Assembly (NCBI GenBank): GCA_900113425.1
Contig: FOZF01000002.1
Location: 186,001 to 250,000, forward strand
Length of the DNA: 64,000 nt
DNA from: Stenotrophomonas maltophilia
Lineage (GTDB): Bacteria > Pseudomonadota > Gammaproteobacteria > Xanthomonadales > Xanthomonadaceae
Direction of reading: 5' to 3'
Position numbers and translations under genes: made by a program. Positions 19,656 through 28,165 of this stretch are shown in pieces (position 1 is the stretch's first letter; each line of letters opens with the position of its first letter). Below the pieces are notes generated by a model. It saw only the letters and a program-made list of their open reading frames with translations. It did not search any database and had not been told where the DNA came from.

Positions 19656-20174
19656 TCAAGGTTTGACGGACAGGGTGACCAGGCCCAGTTCGGTGGCGCC
19701 CTGCGCCTTGCCGTTCTGTGCGGCGCTGGCCGGCCAGGTGAAGGGAATCTTCAGCAGTTCGCGGCCACCCACTTCACGTACGGCTTCCACTACCAGGGTG
19801 TAGTTGCCCGGCGCCAGCTGCTTCAGTGCCGGCTGGCGATCGTTGAAGGACAGTGCATGCGTGCCGACCGGACGGGTCGGACCGGTCACGCCGTCCACCG
19901 GCACCTGCAGGGTCCGGCCGCTCTTGCGCCACCACTGGCGCAGGTCGGGCAGCCACTTGGTGCCATGGCCTTCGCTGTTGCTGGTCTGCTGGTACCAGAC
20001 CGACAGGTTGGCGGCCACCTTCTGGTCGGCACCTTCCAGCCACACCGCCACGTAGGGACGGTGATACTCGGCGACATTGAGCTTGGGCACCTCGACGTTG
20101 ATGTCGAGTGTGGCGGCATAGGCCGGCGAGGTGGCCAGCAGGCCGCTGAGGGCGATGGTCAGGGTGACGCGCAT
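19656..20174 (-). CDS. DUF2271 domain-containing protein, candidate flavinylated carrier
   Basis: A 172-residue exported protein (signal peptide ending SPAYAA). The DUF2271 body includes [18 protein letters not shown] and [14 protein letters not shown]. At residues 94-100 it reads DGVTGPT, close to the ApbE acceptor consensus D-G-x-(S/T)-(G/S)-A-(S/T), with Thr100 as the candidate FMN attachment site and Pro in place of Ala. Co-directional with apbE, DUF4198 and the PepSY gene. Role as periplasmic one-flavin electron carrier is inference. Confidence 0.88.
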   Translation of the reverse strand: MRVTLTIALSGLLATSPAYAATLDINVEVPKLNVAEYHRPYVAVWLEGADQKVAANLSVWYQQTSNSEGHGTKWLPDLRQWWRKSGRTLQVPVDGVTGPTRPVGTHALSFNDRQPALKQLAPGNYTLVVEAVREVGGRELLKIPFTWPASAAQNGKAQGATELGLVTLSVKP

Positions 20175-20205
20175 GGGGCGGCTCCGGTGAAGGGGATTCG
20201 ATGGT

Positions 20206-20844
20206 TCAGTGGATCAGCAGCAGGGCGATCAGCAGCGGGATCATCAGGCCGAGGCCGACCAGCGGCCAGGTCATGCGCCGCTGCCGTGCATGCAGGTGCA
20301 GCAGGAACAGGCCGGTGATGCAGAACACCAGGCAGGCCACGGCGAACAGGTCCAGGAACCAGCCCCAGGCCGGGCCCGCATTGCGGCCCTTGTGCAGGTC
20401 GTTGAGGTAGGACACCGCGCCGCGCGAGGTCGATTCGTATTCCACGGCGCCGGTCTGCCGGTCGATGCTGAGCCAGGCGTCGCCGCCGGGGCGCGGCAGC
20501 GACAGATAGATCTCCTCGGCCGACCATTCGGCCGGGCGGCCGCCGATGGCGATGCCCAGCTCCGTATCCAGCCATTGCCGGGCCGGGCGCGGAATCGGCG
20601 CGTTGCCGTCTTCGCGCGTGCCCAGCTGGCCCAGCAGCCTGGCCGGGAGTTGCAGCTGCTGGTTCTGCACCTCGGGCTTGGCCTCGATCTTCGCTGCATG
20701 GTTGAGGGTCAGCCCGGTCACCGCGAACAGCAGCATGCCGATCAGGCAGACCGCCGAGCTGATCCAGTGCCACTGGTGCAGCGTCCGCAGCCAGAAGCCG
20801 CGGTTCTGTTGCTGCTGCACGTTGGAGGGGACGGAACGGCTCAC
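20206..20844 (-). CDS. PepSY-associated transmembrane protein
   Basis: A 212-residue inner-membrane protein with helices at about 27-47, 160-183 and 192-211 and a periplasmic PepSY-like loop. Histidines at helix ends (His23, His26, His49, His151, His183, His185) are placed as in PepSY-TM reductases, where they may bind heme. Relatives include inner-membrane proteins that reduce ferric siderophores (FpvG type). The neighbours (TonB receptor upstream, DUF2271 and flavoreductase downstream) support a transmembrane electron-transfer role. Confidence 0.87.
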   Translation of the reverse strand: MSRSVPSNVQQQQNRGFWLRTLHQWHWISSAVCLIGMLLFAVTGLTLNHAAKIEAKPEVQNQQLQLPARLLGQLGTREDGNAPIPRPARQWLDTELGIAIGGRPAEWSAEEIYLSLPRPGGDAWLSIDRQTGAVEYESTSRGAVSYLNDLHKGRNAGPAWGWFLDLFAVACLVFCITGLFLLHLHARQRRMTWPLVGLGLMIPLLIALLLIH

Positions 20845-20883
20845 GACGGGGATTCAGGGCGGATGCGGACTGCGCATTACATC

Positions 20884-20902
20884 ATTGATGAGAATGGCTC
20901 GC
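20884..20902 (-). promoter_or_regulatory. weak Fur-box-like site upstream of PepSY gene
   Basis: attgatgagaatggctcgc matches the 19-bp Fur consensus at about 10 of 19 positions and lies 40 bases upstream of the PepSY start. It would allow a second iron-regulated promoter inside the block. Much weaker than the sites at 24057 and 27731. Confidence 0.3.
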
Positions 20903-20923
20903 AATTGCGTATCGTTCTGTATC

Positions 20924-20949
20924 CCGGTGCCGGCCACGGCCGGCACCGG
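20924..20949 (-). terminator. perfect 12-bp GC hairpin after TonB receptor gene
   Basis: ccggtgccggcc / ggccggcaccgg with a 2-base loop, 12 bases past the receptor stop. No T-run follows on the minus strand, so it more likely attenuates or protects the receptor mRNA than terminates fully. Confidence 0.45.
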
Positions 20950-20960
20950 TCAGGGTCGCC

Positions 20961-23381
20961 TCAGAACTTCGCGTTGAGCGAGATCCAGTAGCTGCGGCGC
21001 TGGTCCTTGGTCGCGTAATCGTCCACGCAGCTGAACTCGCTCTGGCTGATCAGCAGGCACGACTGCGAGACGAAGTCCTTGTCGAGCAGGTTGTTGACGC
21101 GTGCATTGACGGTCAGCCATGCGTTGGCCTTCCAGCTGCCGCCGAGGTGGAAGATCGTGTAGTCCTCGTAGACGCGGTCGTGGCTGTTGCCGGCCGCATC
21201 GACGATCGTATCGCGGTAGCGGTCGTAGCGGCCTTCGCCGATCAGCGACAGACTGACCGCGTCGCTGACCTGCCAGTTGAGGCTGGCGTTGGCCATGTGC
21301 CTGGCGGGCATGGTGCCACTGATCGGCAGTCCCTTCTGCGGGCCACTGGTCTGTTCGCTGCGGGTCCAGGTGTAGTTGCCGCGCAGCTGCAGGGTTTCCA
21401 GCAGATCGACGTGCGCGGCCAGTTCGGCGCCACGGGTTTCGGCCTTGTCGATGTTCACGCTCTGGGTGAAGGTGCTGTAGCCCAGCGAGGCCCAGCCCGG
21501 CCCGATGTCCACGCAGTAGCCGCTGCCGGCCGGAGCCACCTCGCAGTTCGGGAAGGTGCCGCCGCTGGCGATCTTGTCGTCGAACCGGTTGAAGAAGCCG
21601 GTGACGTTGAAGCCCCAGCGCTGGCCTTCGTAGTAGGCGGCCAGCTCGTAGTTGGTGCTGGTCTCCGGCTTGAGGTTCGGCGAACCCACCAGAGGCAGCA
21701 CGCCCTGCCCACCGAAGCCGGTGATGCCCGGGAACAGCTGGTCCGGGCGCGGTGTCTTGTAGCCGGTGCTGACACCGCCCTTGAAGGTCCATGCGTCGCT
21801 TGCATTCCACACCAGGTAGCCGCGCGGGCTGACATGGCTGCCGAACACGTTGTGGTCGTCGTAGCGCAGGCCGAAGGTCGCCGTGAGGGTATCGGTCAGT
21901 GCCCAGTTGTCCTCCGCGAACAGGGCCCACATGCGGTGCTTCTGCCGGGTGTTGCTGCGGTAGCCGGCGCCATCCATGCCGAACACGCCGTCGACCATGT
22001 CGGTGTCGTTGTACTGTCCGCCAACGGTCAGCTTGTGCGCGCCGAAATCGAGGTCGAGCATCGTGTCGAGCACGTAACCTTTCAGCTCCATCGTGCGCAG
22101 CGGACGCGGCAGGAACGCCTGCAGGCGCGCCATCTCGCTCGGGTCGAGGGCCGACAGCGCATTGCCACGACCGGCCGCACAGTTGCTGGCGGCGCCGGTG
22201 CGGCGGCAGACGTCATTCCACAGCGTCTGCAGGTTGGCGCGCTCGTCCAGGGTCAGTGGCAGCGAACGGCCGAGGTTGCTGCTCTTGCTGTGGGTCAGCG
22301 AGGTCTGCCAGGTGCCGAAGCTGTAGCGGCCCTGATGGGTCAGCGATACCTGGTCACGCTCGTAGCGCTGGTAGGCGGTGTAGCCCACGCGCGGCTGCAC
22401 CACGCGGCGGGTGATGGTGCCGCCGCCATCCGGATCGGGGATGACCGCATTGCCGACGCGCCACAGGCTGGCCAGGCTGTCGAGCGTGCCGGTCTGGCCC
22501 TCGCTGTTGTCGTACTTCTGACGCGACACGTCGTAGTCCAGCCACAGTTCGTGGTCGTCATTGACGTGGAAGTTCAGGCGAATGCCCGTGTTCCAGTTGG
22601 TGTTGGCCACCGACTTGCCGCCACCACCGAAACCGATGCTGCGTTCCCACAGGGTGCCATCGGGCAACGGCAGCGCATCCCATTCCGGATTGGAGGCTTT
22701 CGCATCGTAGTAGCTGCCGCGCACGGCCAGGCCCAGGCGCTCCTTCAGCAACGGACCACTCAGGTACACGTCGGTGCTGCGGGCATCGCCGAACTGGTCG
22801 TCCTGCTGCACGGTGAAGCCCTGGGTCAGCGCGCCGTGCCAGCTGTCCTGGTTGCGGCGGGTGATGATGTTGATGACACCGCCCATCGCATCCGAGCCGT
22901 ACAGCGTGGACATCGGGCCGCGCACCACTTCGATGCGCTCGATCGCATCCAGCGGCGGCAGGTAGGAGAACTGTCCGCCACCGAAGTTGTTGGGATACAG
23001 CTGGCCGACGTTGCTCTGGCGGCGGCCGTCGATCAGTACCAGGGTGTACTCCGAGGGCAGGCCACGCATGGAGACGGTGGCGCGGCCATTCTTGTCGGTG
23101 GCTTCCAGGCCGACGTCGATGCCTTCCACGTCGCGCAGCGCATCGACCAGGCTGGTGTAGGGGCGCTTGCTCAGTTCCTCGCGGCTGACCACGCTGATGC
23201 TGGCCGGAGCATCGGTGATCTTCTGTTCGAAGCCGGAGGCGGTGACGACGACCTTGTCCAGCGTCTGCGGTGCACCCGCAACGGTGCCGCTGGCGAATGC
23301 GGGCGCGGCGAGGGACGCCAGCACGGCGCTGGTCAGCAATGAACGGGAAAGGGACGAACGGACACGATGGCGCTGGGCCAT
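20961..23381 (-). CDS. TonB-dependent receptor (siderophore/metal uptake type)
   Basis: An 806-residue outer-membrane receptor. Start ATG 23381 has gaggtaa upstream; signal peptide to about PAFASG. Plug domain features: TLDKVVVTASGFEQKITDAP (TonB-box region), ALRDVEGIDV, VSMRGLPSEYTLVLIDG, IERIEVVRGPMSTLYGSDA, GGVINIIT. The barrel ends in the aromatic SYWISLNAKF. The architecture is that of BtuB/CirA/FepA-like siderophore receptors. It precedes the PepSY-DUF2271-DUF4198-ApbE-reductase genes, all co-directional, implying it imports the substrate that the electron chain reduces. Ligand unknown. Confidence 0.92.
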   Translation of the reverse strand: MAQRHRVRSSLSRSLLTSAVLASLAAPAFASGTVAGAPQTLDKVVVTASGFEQKITDAPASISVVSREELSKRPYTSLVDALRDVEGIDVGLEATDKNGRATVSMRGLPSEYTLVLIDGRRQSNVGQLYPNNFGGGQFSYLPPLDAIERIEVVRGPMSTLYGSDAMGGVINIITRRNQDSWHGALTQGFTVQQDDQFGDARSTDVYLSGPLLKERLGLAVRGSYYDAKASNPEWDALPLPDGTLWERSIGFGGGGKSVANTNWNTGIRLNFHVNDDHELWLDYDVSRQKYDNSEGQTGTLDSLASLWRVGNAVIPDPDGGGTITRRVVQPRVGYTAYQRYERDQVSLTHQGRYSFGTWQTSLTHSKSSNLGRSLPLTLDERANLQTLWNDVCRRTGAASNCAAGRGNALSALDPSEMARLQAFLPRPLRTMELKGYVLDTMLDLDFGAHKLTVGGQYNDTDMVDGVFGMDGAGYRSNTRQKHRMWALFAEDNWALTDTLTATFGLRYDDHNVFGSHVSPRGYLVWNASDAWTFKGGVSTGYKTPRPDQLFPGITGFGGQGVLPLVGSPNLKPETSTNYELAAYYEGQRWGFNVTGFFNRFDDKIASGGTFPNCEVAPAGSGYCVDIGPGWASLGYSTFTQSVNIDKAETRGAELAAHVDLLETLQLRGNYTWTRSEQTSGPQKGLPISGTMPARHMANASLNWQVSDAVSLSLIGEGRYDRYRDTIVDAAGNSHDRVYEDYTIFHLGGSWKANAWLTVNARVNNLLDKDFVSQSCLLISQSEFSCVDDYATKDQRRSYWISLNAKF

Positions 23382-23527
23382 GGCAGTTACCTCGAAGGAT
23401 GCGGGGTGGCGCAATGCCGGGCGCGGGAGGCGTGGCATACGCAGGGAGGCCCGGTGAGGGGCGGCAGAGCTGAAGCAGGCAGGCGTGCGCCGGTGCGACC
23501 GCACGGGCGGTCAGCGGCAGCCGTGGA

Positions 23528-23938
23528 TCAGGCGAGCGGCGGCGCCTGGCCGCGTTGCTGGCGACGCCCGGGGGCGTCGGCCCAGGGCGTGTCCGGAGCA
23601 GCCAGTGGCCAGTCCGGGCGCACGCCGGGCATGGCCGGCGTGGCGGGTACGAGTTCGAGTTCGGTGCGCAGCCACTGGCTGACAAGCAGCAAGGGCGGCA
23701 CGGGCGTGCCGGACGGCTTGGCGGGCGTACAGGCGCAACGGCGCAGCTTGGCCGGCGCTTCTTCCTGTGCCGGGCCATCGCCCCCGTGCTTTTCCAGTGG
23801 CAGCTGCAGGGCCTGCGCGGCACCGCCGGCATGGGCCAGCGGCAACAGCGGCATGGCACCCAGCAGCAGCGCCAGCATCGCCGCCCACGCCAGCAGGCTG
23901 GCCAGCGCGGGACGCTGACCGCGCATGGCGGTACCCAT
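23528..23938 (-). CDS. small proline-rich membrane protein with GQAPP tail (copy 1)
   Basis: A 136-residue hypothetical starting at ATG 23938 (or 23926). One hydrophobic segment at about residues 11-36, then an extracytoplasmic Pro/Ala-rich region with a CAC pair and C-terminal RGQAPPLA. It lies 146 bases upstream of the TonB receptor gene and just downstream of a Fur-like box, so it is probably the first gene of that iron operon. It resembles the protein at 27291-27683 in layout and tail. DUF2946-like small proteins also end in R-A/G-P-P; relationship not proven. Confidence 0.6.
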   Translation of the reverse strand: MGTAMRGQRPALASLLAWAAMLALLLGAMPLLPLAHAGGAAQALQLPLEKHGGDGPAQEEAPAKLRRCACTPAKPSGTPVPPLLLVSQWLRTELELVPATPAMPGVRPDWPLAAPDTPWADAPGRRQQRGQAPPLA

Positions 23939-24056
23939 CTTGCGATGGAGAAGCGGGCGAGGGCAAGGCGGGTGCAGCAAGACGGAAACCCCGGGACGGT
24001 GGCCGGCAGCGGCCGGCATCAACGGGGCGTGATTGTAATGAGAGCTGTTAGCGGAT

Positions 24057-24075
24057 GCAAATGAGAATGATTGCT
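24057..24075 (-). promoter_or_regulatory. Fur box
   Basis: gcaaatgagaatgattgct matches the 19-bp consensus GATAATGATAATCATTATC at about 12 of 19 positions, with the core atgagaatgatt. It is 119 bases upstream of the small GQAPP protein and its TonB receptor operon and just past the piuC stop. Fits iron-repressed transcription of the receptor plus electron-transfer genes. Confidence 0.7.
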
Positions 24076-24103
24076 GAAATGTCTGAGGGCGGCCTGGAGT
24101 GGC

Positions 24104-24781
24104 TCAGACCTCGCTCCAGCGTCGCAGCAGGTTGTGATACACGCCGGTCAGCTGCAGCACCGCATCGGCGTCGCCTCCGGTCTGCCGCAGGCGCTCGATG
24201 GACGTGTCCATTTCCCACAGCAGGCGACGCTGCACATCGTCGCGGACCATGCTCTGCACCCAGAAGAACGACGCCACGCGCGCGCCCTGGGTAACGGGAT
24301 TGACCTGGTGCAGGCTGCTGGAGGGATAGACGATCAGGTCGCCGGCCGGCAGCTTCACCTCGTGCTCGCCGTAGGTGTCGCTGATGATCAGCTCGCCGCC
24401 GTCGTACTCGTCCGGCGCCGACAGGAACAGGGTGCAGGAGATGTCCGAGCGCAGCTGCTCGCCGTTGCCCAGGTTCATCACTGCGCCATCGACGTGGAAG
24501 CCGTAGGTGCCGCCGCCGCGGTAGCGGTTGAAGCGTGGGGGGAGGATCTTCAACGGCAGTGCCGCAGCGAAGAACAGCGGGCTGCGCCGCAGTGCGGCGA
24601 GCACGCCGGCACCCAGCTCGGCTTTCACGGGTGACGCGTCCGGCAGCTGTTCGTTGTGCTTCACCTGCGCACCTTGGGCACCCACGGTCTCGCGGCCATC
24701 GGTCCAGTTGGCGGTGTCCAGTTGCCGGCGGACCTGTGCCACTTCATCAGCGGTGAGCACGTTGGGAATGTGCAGCAGCAT
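24104..24781 (-). CDS. piuC: Fe(II)/2-oxoglutarate-dependent hydroxylase PiuC (PKHD type)
   Basis: A 225-residue dioxygenase. The facial triad is visible: His96 and Asp98 in YGFHVDGAV, His158 in SSLHQVNPV, with Arg168 (GARVASFFW) for 2-oxoglutarate. It follows the Fiu-type receptor gene by 51 bases on the same strand, the classical piuA-piuC arrangement. Its substrate is unknown; in Pseudomonas the pair is Fur-regulated and affects siderophore-conjugate uptake. Confidence 0.93.
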   Translation of the reverse strand: MLLHIPNVLTADEVAQVRRQLDTANWTDGRETVGAQGAQVKHNEQLPDASPVKAELGAGVLAALRRSPLFFAAALPLKILPPRFNRYRGGGTYGFHVDGAVMNLGNGEQLRSDISCTLFLSAPDEYDGGELIISDTYGEHEVKLPAGDLIVYPSSSLHQVNPVTQGARVASFFWVQSMVRDDVQRRLLWEMDTSIERLRQTGGDADAVLQLTGVYHNLLRRWSEV

Positions 24782-24832
24782 GGTGTTGTCTCGTCGTTGC
24801 GCGGGGGAGCCGGGCTCCCCCGCGCCAGGACA

Positions 24833-27148
24833 TCAGAAGCGGATGTCCGCGCTGAGCAGGAAGGTGCGCGGGGCACCCGGGGTGTAACGGTAGCCGCTCT
24901 TGTTGATGCTGGCCACGTAAGCCTTGTCGAACAGGTTGTAGCCGTTCAAGCGCAGCGAGATGTTCTCGTTGACCGCCCACGACACCACGGCGTCGTACAC
25001 CACATAGGACTTGGTGAATGACGGCGTGCCGACAGCACCGTCGGTGCCACGATGCATGCCGGCGGCGTAGCGCACGCCTCCCCCGACGGTGATGCCGTGG
25101 GCCAGCGTGTAGCTGGTCCAGCCGGTGAACGTATCGTCCGGCGTGTATGTCAGGTTGGTGGTGCCGTCGGCAGCGACCTTGGCGCCTTCCTTCACTTCGG
25201 TGTCGAGGTGGCTGAAACCGGCCGACACCGACCAGTTGTCGGTCAGGCGGCCCACGGCCGACAGCTCCACGCCCTTCACGCGCTTGCTGCCGGTCTGGGT
25301 CGGGTTGCCGGCCTCGTCGAGCACGGTGGTATTGATCTCGTTGTCGACGTCGGTCTGGAACAACGCCAGGTTGACGGCCAGTGCATCATCCAGGAATGCC
25401 CACTTGCTGCCGACCTCGAAGGTCTTGGCTTTCTGCGGGTCCAGCTTGGGGTTGTCGGCGCTGCTGGCCGAGCTGCTCAGCTGGAAGTTGGCACCGCCCG
25501 GGGGCTGCTGCGAGATCGCGTAGTTGGCATACACGCTGACCGTGTCGCCTACCTTGTACAGCGCGCCCAGCTTCCAGTTCAACAGGGTGTCGGAGGCGTC
25601 CAGCGTGGGGTTGCGCAGTACGGTGCCGGCCGGATTGCTGCCGCAGGCGGGGCCACTACGGCCGCCGCAGACCGAGGCGCTGGCGTACTCGGTCTTGTAG
25701 TGGTCGGCGCGCACGCCGGCAGTCAGCAGGAAGCTGTCGCCGAATGCCAGCGTGTCGAACAGATACGCCGAGGACGTGGTGGTCTTGCCGTGGGCATCGG
25801 CGCCGTTATGCGCCCAGGTCAGCCCGGTCACGTTCCAGTCCGGGTTGTACAGGTTCGCGGCAGGCCAGCTGGTGCCGCCGGTGGCCGCCTGGCCGTAGCT
25901 GTCCAGTTCTTCGCGGGTGAACTCCAGGCCTGCGCTCAGGGCATGGCCGATGGCGCCGGTGCTGAAGTCGGCCCGCAGGTTCAGCTGGTCGGTCAGGATG
26001 GTGTTGCGCTGGTCCTTGAAGGTCGGCAGGCTGCGCGCGATCGTGTACGTCGAACGGTCGGCGGGGTTGGTGTAGCCGATGTTGCCGGTCGGACGACCAT
26101 TGGCGCCGAGCGCGCCGGTACCCATGAACGCGGTCAGCAGGTAGTCCTGTTCGGTGCGTCCCCAACGGGCGGTATTGGTCAGGCGCACGCTGTCGTTGAA
26201 ATCATGTTCGAAGCGGAACGTGGCCATCTTCGCGGTCACGTCGTCGTGGTCGGCGCGGGTGCCGTAGAAGTTCTCCGGATCCACCGGATGCCCGGCCAGC
26301 GCTTCGAGCGTCGGCTGCGGCGTCCAGCCCGGCAGGCCCAGGGTCGGCACGCCGCCGTCGGGCACGTTGTCCTGCTTCACGTACAGCAGGTTGAGGTAGT
26401 AGCGGGTAGCCGTGCCCAGGCCGAACGCCAGCGACGGGGCCAGGCCCCAGCGCTTGTTCTGCACATGATCGCGACCGGGCTGGTCGCTGTCCTGCCACAT
26501 CGCGTTGACGCGCAGCGCGCTGGTCGCGCCCAGCGACTGGTTCCAGTCACCGGTCGTCCGGCGCTGCTGGTCACTGCCCAGCGAAACGCTGGCCGACGTG
26601 GCGTCCTGCAGGGTGGCCTGCTTGCTCACCAGGTTGATGGCGCCGGTCGGCGCCGAGCGACCATTGTCGGTCCCTGCTGGCCCCTTGGTCACTTCCACCT
26701 GTTCGATGTTGAACACGTCGCGTGAGATCGAACCGAGGTCGCGAACGCCATCGACGAACAGGCTGTTGGAGGTGTCGAAGCCGCGCATGAACAGCGCATC
26801 GCCGGTGGTGGTGTTGCCGTTCTCGCCGGCATAGAAGGTGCCCACGCCCGGGCTGTTGCGCAGCGCTTCGGTCAGGGTGGTGGCGCCCTGCTGGTTGAAC
26901 AGGTCGCTGGTGATGACCTGGATGGTCTGCGGGGTGTCCTGCAGGCGCTGGGTGAACTTCGGCGAGGCGACCTTGTCGGCCTTGTAGCCATGTGTGGCGT
27001 GCACGTCGATCTTGTCCAGCGTGCGGGCATTGTCGGTCGCTTCGGCGTGGGCCAGCGTGGCCAGGCCGAGGCCGGCGGCCAGGCTGGCGGTCGCCAACGG
27101 CAGGTTGCGGAGTGGGGAGGCGTGCTTGCGGCTCTTGATCGGGTTCAT
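24833..27148 (-). CDS. fiu: catecholate siderophore receptor Fiu/PiuA
   Basis: A 771-residue TonB-dependent outer-membrane receptor. Signal peptide to about LAHAEA, TonB-box region TLDKIDVHATHGYKADK, plug with QDTPQTIQVIT, LTEALRNSPGVGTFYAGENG, FMRGFDTSNSLFVDGVRD and EQVEVTKGPAGTDNGRSAPT, and a terminal strand TFLLSADIRF. These plug sequences are diagnostic of the Fiu family, which takes up monomeric catecholates and catechol-conjugated cephalosporins. piuC follows and a Fur box lies upstream of the preceding small gene. Confidence 0.93.
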   Translation of the reverse strand: MNPIKSRKHASPLRNLPLATASLAAGLGLATLAHAEATDNARTLDKIDVHATHGYKADKVASPKFTQRLQDTPQTIQVITSDLFNQQGATTLTEALRNSPGVGTFYAGENGNTTTGDALFMRGFDTSNSLFVDGVRDLGSISRDVFNIEQVEVTKGPAGTDNGRSAPTGAINLVSKQATLQDATSASVSLGSDQQRRTTGDWNQSLGATSALRVNAMWQDSDQPGRDHVQNKRWGLAPSLAFGLGTATRYYLNLLYVKQDNVPDGGVPTLGLPGWTPQPTLEALAGHPVDPENFYGTRADHDDVTAKMATFRFEHDFNDSVRLTNTARWGRTEQDYLLTAFMGTGALGANGRPTGNIGYTNPADRSTYTIARSLPTFKDQRNTILTDQLNLRADFSTGAIGHALSAGLEFTREELDSYGQAATGGTSWPAANLYNPDWNVTGLTWAHNGADAHGKTTTSSAYLFDTLAFGDSFLLTAGVRADHYKTEYASASVCGGRSGPACGSNPAGTVLRNPTLDASDTLLNWKLGALYKVGDTVSVYANYAISQQPPGGANFQLSSSASSADNPKLDPQKAKTFEVGSKWAFLDDALAVNLALFQTDVDNEINTTVLDEAGNPTQTGSKRVKGVELSAVGRLTDNWSVSAGFSHLDTEVKEGAKVAADGTTNLTYTPDDTFTGWTSYTLAHGITVGGGVRYAAGMHRGTDGAVGTPSFTKSYVVYDAVVSWAVNENISLRLNGYNLFDKAYVASINKSGYRYTPGAPRTFLLSADIRF

Positions 27149-27290
27149 GGGTCTGGGTGGGTAGCGGGACAGGAACGATCCGCCAGTGCCGGATGACGGC
27201 GCGGCAGGCAGGATCGGAAGCGGACTCGAAGCGGGATCGGAGGTGCAGGTCCGGCAAGCGCCGGACGCCCGGGCGCGGCCGGGGAGAGCG

Positions 27291-27683
27291 TCAGCTCAGC
27301 AGGGACGGAGGCGCCTGGCCGGGGGGGTGCTGGTAGCGCGACGGGAGCGCAGGGGCCGGGTAGGGTGACGGCGCGGTTGCGGGCACCGGTGGCGGCACTG
27401 GAAGCGGGCCACACAACTGCCGCAGCAGCGGGGACTTGATGCTCCGGCTGTCATCGGGCTCGGCTTCCACCCGTGGCATGGCCTGCTCGCGGGGAGGCGT
27501 GCCGAAAGGCGCTGCGGGCAGGCTGTCCTGCGCCTGCACCGCCGGCGTGGTGACCAGCGAGCTGCGCGACCCTTCATGCAGCGCCGACCATCCCAGCAGC
27601 AGTGCCAGCAGCAGCGCAGCCAACAGCGGCCCGCCCGTGCGGGCAAGCTGGCAGAGCGTAGCGATGGGCGCGGGCGAGGCCAT
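27291..27683 (-). CDS. small proline-rich membrane protein with GQAPP tail (copy 2)
   Basis: A 130-residue hypothetical with one transmembrane segment (about residues 18-34, GPLLAALLLALLLGW), a Pro/Ala-rich extracytoplasmic part and the C-terminal PPGQAPPSLLS. It lies between a strong Fur box (27731) and the Fiu receptor gene, whose start is 143 bases further on, so it is likely the leader gene of that operon. Same organisation and tail as 23528-23938, although overall identity is low. No known function. Confidence 0.6.
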   Translation of the reverse strand: MASPAPIATLCQLARTGGPLLAALLLALLLGWSALHEGSRSSLVTTPAVQAQDSLPAAPFGTPPREQAMPRVEAEPDDSRSIKSPLLRQLCGPLPVPPPVPATAPSPYPAPALPSRYQHPPGQAPPSLLS

Positions 27684-27730
27684 GGCGCGGCGGTGGGCAT
27701 TACGAAGATGTTACGTAGAGTAACAGCAAC

Positions 27731-27749
27731 GATAATGATTCGCATCTGC
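27731..27749 (-). promoter_or_regulatory. Fur box
   Basis: gataatgattcgcatctgc has a perfect GATAATGAT half-site and about 13 of 19 consensus matches overall. It lies 48 bases upstream of the first gene of the fiu-piuC unit, in promoter position for minus-strand transcription. Confidence 0.75.
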
Positions 27750-27832
27750 GGTGTTGCGGGAGGCCTGTACCTTGCCCCTCGCGGCCCGCTGGGCGCCTGC
27801 AGGGCCTTCCCGGGCGGGGGCGGGCGCGCCGG

Positions 27833-28165
27833 TCAGTCTCGGTCGTCGCGGGTCCAGATGGCGTCGTGCTCGCGCTTGACCGGGAACTTGGGGACCGGGC
27901 TGTACGCGGGGGCACACAGGGCACGGCCATCACGCACGTCGAAGCGGGCACCGTGCAGCACGCACTCGACGCTGCCTTCGGTGGTGTTGAACTCCCCGGA
28001 GGACAACTCGAATTCCTCGTGCGTGCACTGGTCTTCCAGGGCATACAGCTCGCCATCGAGGTTGAACACCACGATCGGCGTACCGGTGACCTCGTCGAAC
28101 ACGCTCTTCATTTCACCCGGCAGCAGGTCGCTGCCGGCACAGACGAAGGTCCACGCATCGCTCAT
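27833..28165 (-). CDS. Rieske (2Fe-2S) non-heme ferredoxin
   Basis: A 110-residue cytoplasmic Rieske protein. Cluster ligands are Cys47 and His49 (DQCTHEEF) and Cys68 and His71 (ECVLHGARFD), the C-x-H / C-x2-H pattern. It starts by ATGA overlap with the upstream acetyltransferase. Such small ferredoxins serve dioxygenases, but no oxygenase is adjacent, so the redox partner is unknown. It has been placed near suf genes in some xanthomonads; here the accessory island now separates them. Confidence 0.9.
   Translation of the reverse strand: MSDAWTFVCAGSDLLPGEMKSVFDEVTGTPIVVFNLDGELYALEDQCTHEEFELSSGEFNTTEGSVECVLHGARFDVRDGRALCAPAYSPVPKFPVKREHDAIWTRDDRD

Noticed and set aside
21147..23342. 731-codon plus-strand frame over the TonB receptor
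   Set aside because: Mirror frame of the receptor; composition typical of antisense frames and no ribosome site.
25052..26725. 557-codon plus-strand frame over the Fiu receptor
   Set aside because: Antisense shadow; no recognisable domain.
27296..27745. Alternative 149-residue frame starting at the Fur box
   Set aside because: Starts inside the Fur box, highly Arg/Pro-rich, and competes with a frame that has a clear membrane helix.
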